From a bacterium (GTDB lineage Bacteria > Myxococcota > UBA727 > JAUIJE01): a DNA stretch of 64,000 nucleotides. The position numbers and the translations under genes are program-made. Shown piece by piece: positions 16,649 through 26,172 of the stretch (positions are counted from its first letter, which is position 1; each line of letters begins with the position of its first letter). The DNA lies in the NCBI GenBank assembly GCA_030431455.1, contig JAUIJE010000010.1:1-64000 (forward strand), read 5' to 3'. Below the pieces are notes generated by a model that did not search any database, was not told the DNA's origin, and saw only the letters and a program-made list of their open reading frames with translations.

Positions 16649-18724
16649 ATGCGCCATCTCGGGCTTTGTTTGCTGTCGGTCGTCTTCGTGGCCAGCTGTG
16701 ACAGCCAGCTGAAGCCGCCCGACTATTGTGAGAACAACCCAGACGATGAGCAGTGCAAAGAGCTGCTCATCGATCTGCTTCCCGCACGCATCTACCTCGA
16801 CCCGCCGTTCGGCATCGGGTTCGATTGTGTGCAGGTGGGGTGCGAGACCACGCGGCTGGTCACCATCGAAAACCGCGGCGAACGGGACCTGCACATCACC
16901 CTCGCGCGGCTGTCGGTGGACACGTCGACGGAGTTCTCGTTCTCCTTGCACGAGGGGGACACCCCCACGCTGTCCGCGCCCCTGTCCAAGCCCACCGTCG
17001 ACAACCCCTTGATCATCCCGCCCACCGAGACCCGCCAGGTGGCGGTGACCTACGCCCCGCGTGACGCCCAAGAGGATGCCGGCGCATTGTGGCTGGATTG
17101 GCACGATGGGTTGGAATCGTACGACGACGCGGTGCAGGAGCGGGCCGAGCTGCCCATCACCACCCGCGTGCTCGGGGAAGCCGAAGCCACCATCGAAAGC
17201 GGCGCGCTCAACTTCGGCTACGTGCCCCTGGGCACGCCAAAGACCGTGCCCGTCGTCGTGACCAACACCTCGAACGGCAGCGCGACCCTGGAGATCCAAC
17301 CGCCGACGTTCTCCCCGGGTTCTTCGCCCGCGTTCTTCACCACCCAGACCGAGCCGGTCTACGTCAACAGCGGCGAGAGCGCGGAGATCGAGGTGACCTT
17401 TGTGCCCGACGCGGCCACCGCGTTCGAGGGCGAGCTGGTGCTCGGCACCAACGACGGGGCGCGGCCCACCATTCACATCCGGTTGCTCGGGACCTCGATC
17501 GCCGACCCCTACTTCGTGTTCGTCGAGCCCGAGGATTGGGTGGTGCAATTCGGTGACGTGCGCATCGGCGACGTCATCGAACGCGAGGTCACGATCAAGA
17601 ACCTCGGTGGCTTGCCCCTGTTGGTGACCCCCAACCTCGCCGACGAGAGCACCGGCTTCGCCATGGCCGTGGCCAGCGGGGTGCAACTGCCCGCGCTCAA
17701 CCCGCTCGCCGAGTACACCTTCACCGTGACCCTCAACCCCACGGTGGGGGGTGCGTTGTGGAGCGAAATCGACTTCACCACCAACGACCCCACCCTGCCG
17801 GACGATTGGGTCGACATGGTCGGCTACGGGGTGGCGCCCGACGCGGCGATCGCGCCGGACAACCTCGACTTCGGCCAGCTGGTGCAGTTTTGGACGTCGG
17901 AGGCCCAGACCGTCACCGTGTCCAACCAGGGTACGGGGGACATGACCGTCACCGCCCTCACCTTCGAGGTGGGCAGCTCGCCCCAGGTGAAACTGGTCTC
18001 GCCGCCGCCGCTGCCGGTCAAGCTCGGCCCCGACGAGACGATGGACTTCTCGGTGTATGTCGAGGGCCAAACCATCGGGCCCGCGGGGGCCACATTGTTG
18101 CTGCACACCGACAGCATCGTCGACCCGGTGCGGCCGATCAGCGTGACCGCAGAGATCGTGAGCTGCGAGGTCGGCTGCGCCATGGCCAACGGCACCCCGA
18201 GCTGCGCGTCGGGCTCGTGCGCGGTGGGCACGTGCAACACCAACTTCCACGACGCCGACGAGAACTTCGCCACCGGCTGTGAGTGCCCCGAGGACGCCGG
18301 CGGCGACATCGGCGGCAACTGCGCGCAAGGGCGCAACGTGGGCCCCCTCGGGGACAAGTGCTCCAGCTATCCGGGCAACGTGACCCGCACCGGGACCTTG
18401 CACAGCCTCGACGACGTGGACCTGTATTGGTTTCGGGCGTACGACGATTCGTCCTTCCCCACCTGCGATGTCGGCGGGGACAGCTTCGGCATCCGCGCCC
18501 AGTTCACCAGTGCCCCGCCGGGGCTGGAGTTCTGCTACCGGGTGGCCAACGCGGGCTGCGGCGGCGAGAACCAATGGTCCTGCGGCCACACCAATAAGCT
18601 GCTGTACAACGGTGGCTACGGCGACGACGACGACACCGACGCGACCGTTTGGGTGCGGTTCGCGCCGGGGGCGAACCCGGTGTGCGGGACCTACACCATC
18701 CGGTTCGACGCCGACGACGGCTGA
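16649..18724 (+). CDS. ASH/choice-of-anchor-D lipoprotein (second of a pair)
   Basis: 691 aa. Start at ATG 16649 gives signal MRHLGLCLLSVVFVASC with lipobox; a GTG at 16640 overlaps the previous stop and is the alternative. It contains several ASH-type repeats, e.g. FDCVQVGCETTRLVTIENRG, ALNFGYVPLGTPKTVPVVVT, VVQFGDVRIGDVIEREVTIK and NLDFGQLVQFWTSEAQTVTV. A Cys-rich C-terminal part (CEVGCAMANGTPSC, CECPEDAGG) precedes a domain with LHSLDDVDLYWFRAYDD, like PPC domains. It is the paralogous partner of the upstream lipoprotein in the same transcription unit. Confidence 0.85.
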   Translation: MRHLGLCLLSVVFVASCDSQLKPPDYCENNPDDEQCKELLIDLLPARIYLDPPFGIGFDCVQVGCETTRLVTIENRGERDLHITLARLSVDTSTEFSFSLHEGDTPTLSAPLSKPTVDNPLIIPPTETRQVAVTYAPRDAQEDAGALWLDWHDGLESYDDAVQERAELPITTRVLGEAEATIESGALNFGYVPLGTPKTVPVVVTNTSNGSATLEIQPPTFSPGSSPAFFTTQTEPVYVNSGESAEIEVTFVPDAATAFEGELVLGTNDGARPTIHIRLLGTSIADPYFVFVEPEDWVVQFGDVRIGDVIEREVTIKNLGGLPLLVTPNLADESTGFAMAVASGVQLPALNPLAEYTFTVTLNPTVGGALWSEIDFTTNDPTLPDDWVDMVGYGVAPDAAIAPDNLDFGQLVQFWTSEAQTVTVSNQGTGDMTVTALTFEVGSSPQVKLVSPPPLPVKLGPDETMDFSVYVEGQTIGPAGATLLLHTDSIVDPVRPISVTAEIVSCEVGCAMANGTPSCASGSCAVGTCNTNFHDADENFATGCECPEDAGGDIGGNCAQGRNVGPLGDKCSSYPGNVTRTGTLHSLDDVDLYWFRAYDDSSFPTCDVGGDSFGIRAQFTSAPPGLEFCYRVANAGCGGENQWSCGHTNKLLYNGGYGDDDDTDATVWVRFAPGANPVCGTYTIRFDADDG

Positions 18725-18727
18725 GGC

Positions 18728-19153
18728 ATGGCGCGCTCGGTGGAAAAGCGTGCCCTCCCCGTGCGGAGCCTGCGCCACGGGCTTTCCGCCGAGGTGCTGA
18801 ACGACCGCGCGTGCGCGGAGAGCATCGACGCCGCGTTCTGCGTGCATGAAGCGCTCGGGGTGCTGCACAGCCAAGAGACCTACGCCCGGGCCTTCGGGGT
18901 CGAGCTCGCCGAACGCGAGCTCCGTGTCCACCAAAAGGCCACCCTGAGCGTGGTCTACAAAAAGCGGGTGGTGGGCAACTTCGTGGCCGACCTGCTCGTC
19001 GAGGATCGGGTGCTGATCAAGGTCGTGGCCGAACCGTTTTTGTCCGCCGAAGCCAAGTCCGACACCGTGCGGGGGCTTTCCGCCGGCGGCGTCAAGGTCG
19101 GCCTGGTGTTCAACTTTGGGGTGCCGGAGCTCTTTTTCGCCCGCATCTTGTAG
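18728..19153 (+). CDS. GxxExxY-family protein (PD-(D/E)XK-like, atypical)
   Basis: 141 aa. Matches the GxxExxY family by the order CVHEALGVLHSQETY (the GxxExxY helix), HQKATLSVVYKKRVVGNFVADLLVED, and KVGLVFNFGVPELFFARIL (family end GLLxNFG). The family is nuclease-like in fold. Here the D of FVADLLVED is kept, but the usual VELKA strand carrying the E/K of the active site reads VLIKVVAEP, so catalysis is uncertain. It starts 4 nt after the ASH lipoprotein stop and is probably part of that operon. Confidence 0.8.
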   Translation: MARSVEKRALPVRSLRHGLSAEVLNDRACAESIDAAFCVHEALGVLHSQETYARAFGVELAERELRVHQKATLSVVYKKRVVGNFVADLLVEDRVLIKVVAEPFLSAEAKSDTVRGLSAGGVKVGLVFNFGVPELFFARIL

Positions 19154-19167
19154 CCCCGCGGGGCCCG

Positions 19168-21177
19168 CTATTCACAGCGCTTCTTGTACACATTGGCGGC
19201 TTTGGCCTTCCACAGCGACGAGCCCGGGGCTTGGGCCTTGACCTTTTTCACCAACGGGCAGGCCGCGTCGTAGTCGCCGTCGCGGAAGAAACCGTTCGCT
19301 TTTGTGAACAGCGCCTTCGCGTCGTCGTCGCTCATGCCCGCGCTCCGGGTGGGGCGCGGCTTGGGCTTGGGCTTGGGCTTCGGCTTGCTGCGGGCCCGCG
19401 GTTTGGGCTTCGGCTTGGGCTTGGGCTTGGCTTTTGCCACCTGCTTGGGCTTGGGCGCGGGCGCGGGCTTGGTCTTTTCGGGGGCCGGGGGCGCGGCCGC
19501 CACCTTCTTGGGCGGGGGCGCAGGCTCGGCCGGCGGCGCGGCGTCTGGGTCTTTGGCCGCGGGCTTGTCGACGGCCCCGTCCGCGGGGGGAGGCGTGGCG
19601 TCGGCGGCTTTGGCGTCGGTCTCCGCCCCGGCTTTGCCCTCGGGCGCGGGGGCCTCTTTGTCGGCGGCGGGGTCCGGGGCCGGCTTGTCGCGCGCCGCCT
19701 TTTTGGCCTCGGCGAGGGCGGCCTGGGCCGCGTCCACCACGCCCTGGGCCGCGGGGTCGCCGGGCTTTTTGGCCAACGCGCGCTCCGCCCACGCCAAGGT
19801 CGATTCGTGCTCGCCGGCCTCGGCGAAGTCGCGGGCCTTTTTCATCAAGTCCGCGTACGAGCTTTCGTCCTCGGCCGCGTCGGGGGTCGAGCGCCAAGCC
19901 TGGATGAACTCGGTGAGACCGATGTCGTCCCGCCACAGATACGCGGCGGTGCCCGCCCCCCCGAGCAGGGTGAAGCCGACGAACACGAGCAGCATCAAGC
20001 CAATGCCACTGCCTCCGCGCTCCTCGGGTTCGGCGGTGACGCCTTGGACCTGGGGCACGTACGGCGCCGGGTCGGCGGCCAGCGACGGCGGCGGCTCATA
20101 GGACGCGCTCACCGAGGACGAAGAGTGGGGGGGGGCGGCCACCGGCGGGTGCTCGTGGCCCGCGGGCAACCGGGTGCGGGTCTCGTGGTCGGCCCACATC
20201 TGCTGGGGGATGGCGTTGCCGATGTCCTGGGCCACCCGGGGCGCGGCCGGCGGCGACACCGCCGCGGGGGGCGCGATGTCCGGTGACCGGTCGACGTCGA
20301 TGGCCAATCCCTCTGCACTGTTGGCGTCCCCGGGCAGGGGGGGCACCGGCGGCGCCGCCGGTTGCTTGGACGGGACCGACGCGGTGGGCACAGACTCTTC
20401 TTCGTCCTTGAACCGCTCGGACAGCTCGGCGGCGAGGCGCTCGGCCGCGAGCACGATGCGCTCCTGGTCCTGCGACCGAGACGGCGCGGGGACGGGAACG
20501 GACTCTTCGATCTGGCTCTGGTCCTTGCCCACGTACCGGAAGGTGAGCACGGAGTTGCCGATCTCCAGCTTGTCACCATTTCTCAGTTCGTACTCGGTGA
20601 TGCGCTGGCCGTTGACCCGGGTGCCGTTGCCCGAGCCCATGTCGGTGGCGAACACGCGGTTGTTGCGCACCGCGATCTGGACGTGGCGCCGGGACGCGGC
20701 GATGTCCTTGAGGACGAAGCTGTTCTCCTTGGCCCGGCCGATGGTGTACTCGCCTTCGATGAGGCTGAGGTTGAGGCCCTCTTCGGGCCCCTTGGTGCAC
20801 TCGAGCACCCCCGCGGCGTAGGCCAACCCTTCGGCGGGGCGGGTCTTGGGGCCGGTGGGCCGCTTCTTCTGGCCCCCGGCGGGACGCTGGTTGCGCGCGT
20901 GGGGACCGGAGGTGACGTTGTTGTTGGTCTTGGTGCGCGGCCGGGCCTTGGCCTTTTTCCGTCGGTTGGATTTTGATTTGTCCCGCCGCTCGTCGGGGGC
21001 GCGGTTCTTTTTGCTCTCGGGCCCGCTGCGTTTTTTGTCGCTGGGGCGCTTTTTGCGGGGGGCTTTGGGGGCGTCATCGACGAAGAGCGACAGCTCGCTG
21101 TCGCCGTCTTCAAACTGCGTGCGATCGGGCGGGGGCTTGGGGCGCCTGCGCTTCTTTTTCGCCTGCTGTCGTCCCAC
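19168..21177 (-). CDS. FHA-domain membrane protein with Lys-Pro-rich tail
   Basis: 669 aa, GTG start. Residues 1-115 are highly basic and probably disordered. Residues ~123-215 are an FHA domain, which binds phosphothreonine: IGR (146-148), SRRH (162-165) and GSGNGTRVNG (181-190) are present. A single membrane helix (IGLMLLVFVGFTLLGGAGTAAYL) lies near residue 400. After it come a TPR-like stretch, an Ala/Lys/Pro-rich region with KPKPKPKPKP runs, and a final TPR-like helix pair ending KAKAANVYKKRCE. The Lys-Pro tail recalls TonB-type periplasm-spanning regions. It probably reports Ser/Thr-kinase signals to the envelope; inference. Confidence 0.85.
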   Translation of the reverse strand: MGRQQAKKKRRRPKPPPDRTQFEDGDSELSLFVDDAPKAPRKKRPSDKKRSGPESKKNRAPDERRDKSKSNRRKKAKARPRTKTNNNVTSGPHARNQRPAGGQKKRPTGPKTRPAEGLAYAAGVLECTKGPEEGLNLSLIEGEYTIGRAKENSFVLKDIAASRRHVQIAVRNNRVFATDMGSGNGTRVNGQRITEYELRNGDKLEIGNSVLTFRYVGKDQSQIEESVPVPAPSRSQDQERIVLAAERLAAELSERFKDEEESVPTASVPSKQPAAPPVPPLPGDANSAEGLAIDVDRSPDIAPPAAVSPPAAPRVAQDIGNAIPQQMWADHETRTRLPAGHEHPPVAAPPHSSSSVSASYEPPPSLAADPAPYVPQVQGVTAEPEERGGSGIGLMLLVFVGFTLLGGAGTAAYLWRDDIGLTEFIQAWRSTPDAAEDESSYADLMKKARDFAEAGEHESTLAWAERALAKKPGDPAAQGVVDAAQAALAEAKKAARDKPAPDPAADKEAPAPEGKAGAETDAKAADATPPPADGAVDKPAAKDPDAAPPAEPAPPPKKVAAAPPAPEKTKPAPAPKPKQVAKAKPKPKPKPKPRARSKPKPKPKPKPRPTRSAGMSDDDAKALFTKANGFFRDGDYDAACPLVKKVKAQAPGSSLWKAKAANVYKKRCE

Positions 21178-21385
21178 CTGGTCACCCGCAATCGGTCAAA
21201 GGTCCCACCGCGCACCGGATGCGCTGCGCGCCACCCCACGCGCATCGTCGTCGGGCGGCGATCGATCTTTCGTCAAAAAGAATAACGGTTTGAGCGACCG
21301 CGTGCGCGCTTTTGCCCGTTCGGCACAGCCGCAGTGTACGACGACGTAGGCGTGCAGAAGACCGTCGCCGACATGTCGCACGCGC

Positions 21386-22444
21386 TCAGAGGGCGAGGAT
21401 GCCTTCCACCTTGCTCAGCAGGCCGACGCGGCGCTTGGTCACCGCGCTCGTGCCGTCGAGCAGGTTTTTGGTTTCCGCCAACACGTCGGCCAACGGCACG
21501 GAGCGCACCGCGGGGTCGTCGGTGGCTTCGCCGATGCCGCGGGGCGCTTCCCAGGCGAGCATGACGTCGTGCGCGCCGCGCTCGAGGGCCCAGGTCGCGG
21601 CGAGGGCCAGGCGCTGTCCCATCACCCGGTCGGTGGCGGACGGGCTTCCGCCGCGCACGACATGGCCGAGGATGGTCGAGCGCACCGCGACGTCGGGCAG
21701 GTCGGTGGCGATGGCTTCGCCCAGACGATCGACGAGCGCGTGGGTGGGCACGGCCACGCCTTCGGACTTGATGATCAACACCCGGCGCTTGCTGCGGCGG
21801 GCGGAGAAGCTTTTGATCATCAACTCCTTGAGGCGCCGGATCATGTCGTCCTCCGCCATGTCGCGTTCGCGGTAGAGGATCGCGTCCGCGTCGGCGGCGA
21901 TGCCCGCCCGCATCGCCAAGTACCCGCACATCCGGCCCATGACCTCGACGACAAAGGCCCGGCGGTGGGCCCGGGCGGTGTCGGAAATGCGGTCGCAGGC
22001 CTCGACAATGGTGTTCACCGCGGTGTCGACCCCAATGCTCAGGTGGCAATGCCCGACGTCGTTGTCGATGGACGCGGCCAAGCCGACCACCTTGCAGGGT
22101 GCGTGTTGGGCCAATGCATGTGCACCGGTGAGGGAGCCGTTGCCCCCGATCACGAGCAACCCGTCGATGCCTTCGCGCTCGATGATTTGCGCGGCCTCGC
22201 GCTGGCCCGCTTCGGTGGGGAACACCTGGCTGCGCGCGGTCCCGAGAATGGTGCCGCCGAACCGAGAGATCCCGTCCACGTCGTCGATGGTGAGGGGGCG
22301 CACGTCGCCCGCGAGCAAACCCGCGTAGCCGCGCTCGATCCCGAGCACCTCGTGGCCGCGCGCCATCGACGCCTTGACCGCGCTGCGAATGGCCGCGTTC
22401 ATGCCCGGCGCGTCGCCGCCAGAGGTCAACACCGCAAACCGCAT
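21386..22444 (-). CDS. pfkA: 6-phosphofructokinase (ATP-type), Asn at the metal-binding Asp position
   Basis: 352 aa, about 30 longer than E. coli PfkA. It phosphorylates fructose 6-phosphate in glycolysis. Visible: MRFAVLTSGGDAPGMNAAIR start, GGTILGTAR (phosphate-binding Arg), SIDNDV with catalytic Asp127, VVEVMGRMCGYLA, and LGHVVRGGSPSATDR. The usual GGDGS is GGNGS here, so the Mg-binding Asp (Asp103 in E. coli) is Asn102. Small residues at Gly103 and Ala124 suggest ATP rather than pyrophosphate as donor. Ribosome site GAGGGGAG; the ATG comes 2 nt after the stop of the upstream DUF3857-like gene, so translation is likely coupled. Confidence 0.93.
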   Translation of the reverse strand: MRFAVLTSGGDAPGMNAAIRSAVKASMARGHEVLGIERGYAGLLAGDVRPLTIDDVDGISRFGGTILGTARSQVFPTEAGQREAAQIIEREGIDGLLVIGGNGSLTGAHALAQHAPCKVVGLAASIDNDVGHCHLSIGVDTAVNTIVEACDRISDTARAHRRAFVVEVMGRMCGYLAMRAGIAADADAILYRERDMAEDDMIRRLKELMIKSFSARRSKRRVLIIKSEGVAVPTHALVDRLGEAIATDLPDVAVRSTILGHVVRGGSPSATDRVMGQRLALAATWALERGAHDVMLAWEAPRGIGEATDDPAVRSVPLADVLAETKNLLDGTSAVTKRRVGLLSKVEGILAL

Positions 22445-22446
22445 CG

Positions 22447-25400
22447 TCAGCTCCCCTCTTCGCCCCCGGCCGGGGCCTCGGGATCGTATTGCGCGGTTTG
22501 GTGCCGCGCCGCAACCACACGCAGCGGCGCGTTGAGCGCCCGCCAAGCCGCCGCCCACGCATCCCGAAGCTGCCCCCAGCTGGCCGCGGTCGCGACCCCC
22601 GCCGACACCTCCACCTCACGGACCACCGACAAGCGCCCGTCGGTGACCTCGACCCGATGTTCGAGCAACAACCCGTCGAGCTCCACCTCCACCGGTTGCG
22701 GCACCTCGACAAAGGTCTCCTGCGGTTCGACCACGACCTGCAGCTCCTGCACCTCCCGCAACGGCTGTCGCACCAGAGATCGTGCCCGCACCGGGGGGGT
22801 CAGATAGGCCCCCGGTCCGACGCTGAGCTGCAACAACACCGAGGCCAGGCCGGGCAGCGCGTCGCGGAGCACGAGGTCTTCGGCCTCGGCCGCGCCCCCG
22901 AGATGAAACGACACGCCCACCGCCAGCGACTCGCCCCCCGGGACCCGGGCCGAGAACCTCACCTCGTCGACCTGCACCGCGGGATAGCCCACCGCCAGCC
23001 ACCGGGTGAACACCTCGCGCAGGGCGTCCGCGGAGGCCCCCGCCAACGCCTCTTGCACCACCCCCGCCTCCGCGGGGGGCACGGAGATGCGCGCGGCCCC
23101 TTGCCAATGCCCCGCCGCGTCGCGGTCGAGGGCGATTTGGGTGGAGACGGGTTCGTCCTCGACGACGTCGGCCGGGAGCTCTTCCCGGCGCTCGTCGTCG
23201 GGCAGCAGCAACCGGGCAAAAAAGCCGCGTTCGCCGACGACCGGCGACAGATCAAGCCGCACCGCCCCCGCCATCCACCGCGGCAGATGGCCAAAGGGGG
23301 ACAGCGACCGCGTGCCCACGACGACCTGGGCGTCGTCGTCGCCCACCTGGATGCCGGGCACGGCATAACGTTGGGGATCGTACGGGCCCGACCGCGCGGG
23401 GAGGTCGAACGCGAGGGGGGTCACGGCCAACCCCGCGGCCCGGCACAGGCCGGCCAGCGCCGCGAGCCGATCGCCGCTGCGGGACCACAGGGTCGCGACC
23501 GCGTCGTGGTGGTCCGGCGCCGGGGTCACGTGGTCGAGGACAAACTCGCGCAACGCGGCCGCGGGTGAGTCTCCCCCGTGGGTCGCGATCACCCACTGTG
23601 CCAAGCGGGCCAAAAACGCGTTCGGCCGTGACGACGTGTCGCGCCCCTGCGCCCGCAGCGCCGCCCAGGCCTCGTCGCTGTGGCGAAGCACAAAGCCGGC
23701 GTAGGGGACATCGGCGGGGTCCGCGGGGGCGAAGGGTTCGCCCGGGAGCGCGGGCTGGTCGGTCACCTCCCACTGCACCGCGCGGTGGCCCGCGTCCGCG
23801 GGGCGCTCGGGTGCAGGGACATTGTTGCCGCCCACGGGCTGAAGCGCCGGTCCCTCGGCCGGCCAGCGCAGGGCGTGGCGGCGGCGCAGGGCCGCCCCCG
23901 GGCCTTGGAGGCTGCGCACCTCGAAGGCGGGGAACGGCCACGGGACGCGCGGCTCGAGGCGCACCGACGCGAACGCGACCACGTCGCCCTGGCCGAGCCC
24001 GGTGAGGGTGACATCGGTGACGCCCGGCGCCCGCTCGGGCTCGCGCACGGTGCCGTCGGGCTGCACCACGTAGAGGGCCAAAACCCGCTCAGCGCCGCCC
24101 ACCGCGATTTCGCCGAACGCGTCCACCGCGGCCCGGCTTTGCAGGGCCACCGCGTAGGTCCGCACCACGTGGGCGCTGCCGTCGGCGTGGACCGTCCGCT
24201 GCACGGTGTCGTCGACGAACACCACGTCTTCGTCCGCGAACGGCTGGGCCTCGGCGCTGCGGTGGGCCTCGATTCGGGCGCGCAGGTCGTTGACCGCCGC
24301 GTTCACGTCGGGGGGAAGCGCCCCGGCGAAGAACACCTCCTCGTGGCCGGCGAAACGTTTGTCCAGCGTGGGCTCGGGCACGCCGGTCAACGCCGCCCGG
24401 CGCACGAGAAATGCAGGTTCATTGGGGAAGCGCGCGGCGAGGTCGGCGAGCCGGGCGGCCGCGCCCGCGGGGTCGGTGAGCTCGTGGCGCTGGAGCCAGA
24501 GGTCGTCGGCCACCCCGCCCGGGTCCTGGCCCCGGGCGGCCTCGACCGCGGCTTCGGCCCCGTCGTCCCCCCGGGCGTAGCGCCGCGCCAACCACGCATC
24601 GCCGCCGCGCGCGGCTTGGCCCTGGAGCCGCCGCTCGGTCAATCGGGCATAGCCGGCGAGGTCGCCCACCGTCTCCGCCACCTCCGCGGCCGCGGCGAGG
24701 TCTTCGGGGGCCGCGTCGGCGCCGCTGAGCAGCCCGGCATCGGCCCGGGCCACGTCCCAATCCTGGACCGCCAGGGCCAGGGGCACCCGGTGGCGCCGCA
24801 GCCAATGCTCCTGGGGGTGCGCGGCGATGAGCCCATCGATCAGGGCCCGGGCATCGCCGAAGCGCTCCTCGTCCTCGGCCCGGTGGGCCGCGGCCAGGCC
24901 CGCGGGGATGTGCTGGGGCCACCGCGCCACCAGCGGCGCGAGCACCGCGTCCCGGATGCGGTCGCGTTGGTCTCGCGGCAACCGGACCAACGGCTCGAGC
25001 GCGTCGACGATGAGGGCGCGGCCCGCGGGGGCGTCCACCCAGGCGGCGGGCAACTGCCCCCACGCGTCGTACACCGCGTCGACGGGCCGGTCGGCGCCGA
25101 ACCGCGCGCGGACCATGTCCGCCCACACCCGGACGGGTTCTCCCGGGGGCACCGCGGGCCGCTCCTCGTCGAGGGGCAACGCCCCCCGGGGGGTCGGCGC
25201 GAGGGGCACCGGGGCGGCGTCACCGCTCAGCACCACCACCTCGAGCGGTTGGTCCACCCGGCGCACCTGCACGTGCAGGGTGAGCCGGTGCACCCCCGGC
25301 GACGTGGGCGAAAACCAGAACACCCGGCGGGCGGGCCCTTCGCCGCCGAAACGCACCCGGCGCGGCGATGCCCCGCCCCACACCAGCGGGCCCCGAAACG

Positions 25401-26172
25401 CGACCCCGAGGGCCACCGGTCCCGGGCGGGCCACGTCGAGGGCCGCCTCGATGCGGTACCAACCGGGCTCGTCGTGGCGCGCGGGCACCAAGCGCCCCGA
25501 CACCGCCTCGGTGACGAAGGAGTGCGTGCGCAGGGGCCGTTCGGGGAGCGGCTCTTGGGCCGCCAACCGCGCCGCGGCAAACGCCGCGTCCCCGTCGAAC
25601 GGCCCCGTCACCCGCGCGCTCGCCACCTTTGGCAACGCGCTGGTGGCCGACAACCCATCCACCGCCCAGCGACGACGCGCACAGGCCACGTCGTGCCCCC
25701 GGCACTGGGCCGGCCACCACCGGGTGGGGTCATGGCCGGTCGCGCCCGCGCGGTCGTGCCAATGGGACAGAATCAGCGCGGCCACGTCCATGTCGGGGTC
25801 GGCCGCGAACCGGTCCAGCGCTTGGCCACAGGCCGCGACCACCCCCCGGGGCACGGCCCACGCGTGGGCGAGCAAACAGCGGCCCAGGGCATCGGCGGCC
25901 CCGGTGGGCGCCGCCTGCAAATGTGCCTGGAGGGCTTCGGGGTCGTTCTCCGACCACGCGGGGGGCGGGGCCTGACGCGGGGACGCCGGCTCGCCCAGGC
26001 CGGGAATGAGGACCGCCATCAGGTCCAGGGCCGGCCCCGACCGGCCCCCCGCCTTCTGCTCGTCGAGGGCGAGCAACAGCCGGTCGCGCTCAAGGGCGGT
26101 GCGGTGGCCCTCGCAGGCAGCACCCGCGGCGACCCAGGCCAGGCCCAGCGCGAGGAGGCGAACGCGCGTCAC
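22447..26172 (-). CDS. DUF3857/transglutaminase-like lipoprotein lacking the catalytic Cys
   Basis: 1241 aa, GTG start overlapping the previous stop (GTGA). Signal MTRVRLLALGLAWVAAGAAC with lipobox. Residues ~1-640 are TPR-like helical repeats. The DUF3857 part (VDDTVQRTVHADGSAHVVRT) and a transglutaminase-like core follow. At the catalytic site the active paralog reads YGDCKDKSSLLVSLL, whereas this one reads RSGDRLAALAGLC, so the nucleophile Cys is lost. A C-terminal beta-rich domain ends in VTDGRLSVVREVEVSAG. It looks like a pseudoenzyme partner of the upstream paralog; the role is unknown. Confidence 0.82.
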   Translation of the reverse strand: MTRVRLLALGLAWVAAGAACEGHRTALERDRLLLALDEQKAGGRSGPALDLMAVLIPGLGEPASPRQAPPPAWSENDPEALQAHLQAAPTGAADALGRCLLAHAWAVPRGVVAACGQALDRFAADPDMDVAALILSHWHDRAGATGHDPTRWWPAQCRGHDVACARRRWAVDGLSATSALPKVASARVTGPFDGDAAFAAARLAAQEPLPERPLRTHSFVTEAVSGRLVPARHDEPGWYRIEAALDVARPGPVALGVAFRGPLVWGGASPRRVRFGGEGPARRVFWFSPTSPGVHRLTLHVQVRRVDQPLEVVVLSGDAAPVPLAPTPRGALPLDEERPAVPPGEPVRVWADMVRARFGADRPVDAVYDAWGQLPAAWVDAPAGRALIVDALEPLVRLPRDQRDRIRDAVLAPLVARWPQHIPAGLAAAHRAEDEERFGDARALIDGLIAAHPQEHWLRRHRVPLALAVQDWDVARADAGLLSGADAAPEDLAAAAEVAETVGDLAGYARLTERRLQGQAARGGDAWLARRYARGDDGAEAAVEAARGQDPGGVADDLWLQRHELTDPAGAAARLADLAARFPNEPAFLVRRAALTGVPEPTLDKRFAGHEEVFFAGALPPDVNAAVNDLRARIEAHRSAEAQPFADEDVVFVDDTVQRTVHADGSAHVVRTYAVALQSRAAVDAFGEIAVGGAERVLALYVVQPDGTVREPERAPGVTDVTLTGLGQGDVVAFASVRLEPRVPWPFPAFEVRSLQGPGAALRRRHALRWPAEGPALQPVGGNNVPAPERPADAGHRAVQWEVTDQPALPGEPFAPADPADVPYAGFVLRHSDEAWAALRAQGRDTSSRPNAFLARLAQWVIATHGGDSPAAALREFVLDHVTPAPDHHDAVATLWSRSGDRLAALAGLCRAAGLAVTPLAFDLPARSGPYDPQRYAVPGIQVGDDDAQVVVGTRSLSPFGHLPRWMAGAVRLDLSPVVGERGFFARLLLPDDERREELPADVVEDEPVSTQIALDRDAAGHWQGAARISVPPAEAGVVQEALAGASADALREVFTRWLAVGYPAVQVDEVRFSARVPGGESLAVGVSFHLGGAAEAEDLVLRDALPGLASVLLQLSVGPGAYLTPPVRARSLVRQPLREVQELQVVVEPQETFVEVPQPVEVELDGLLLEHRVEVTDGRLSVVREVEVSAGVATAASWGQLRDAWAAAWRALNAPLRVVAARHQTAQYDPEAPAGGEEGS

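Noticed and set aside
16526-18934. Minus-strand open frame of 802 codons opposite the second ASH lipoprotein
   Set aside because: Composition is typical of an antisense GC-rich frame; the plus strand shows a signal peptide and ASH repeats.
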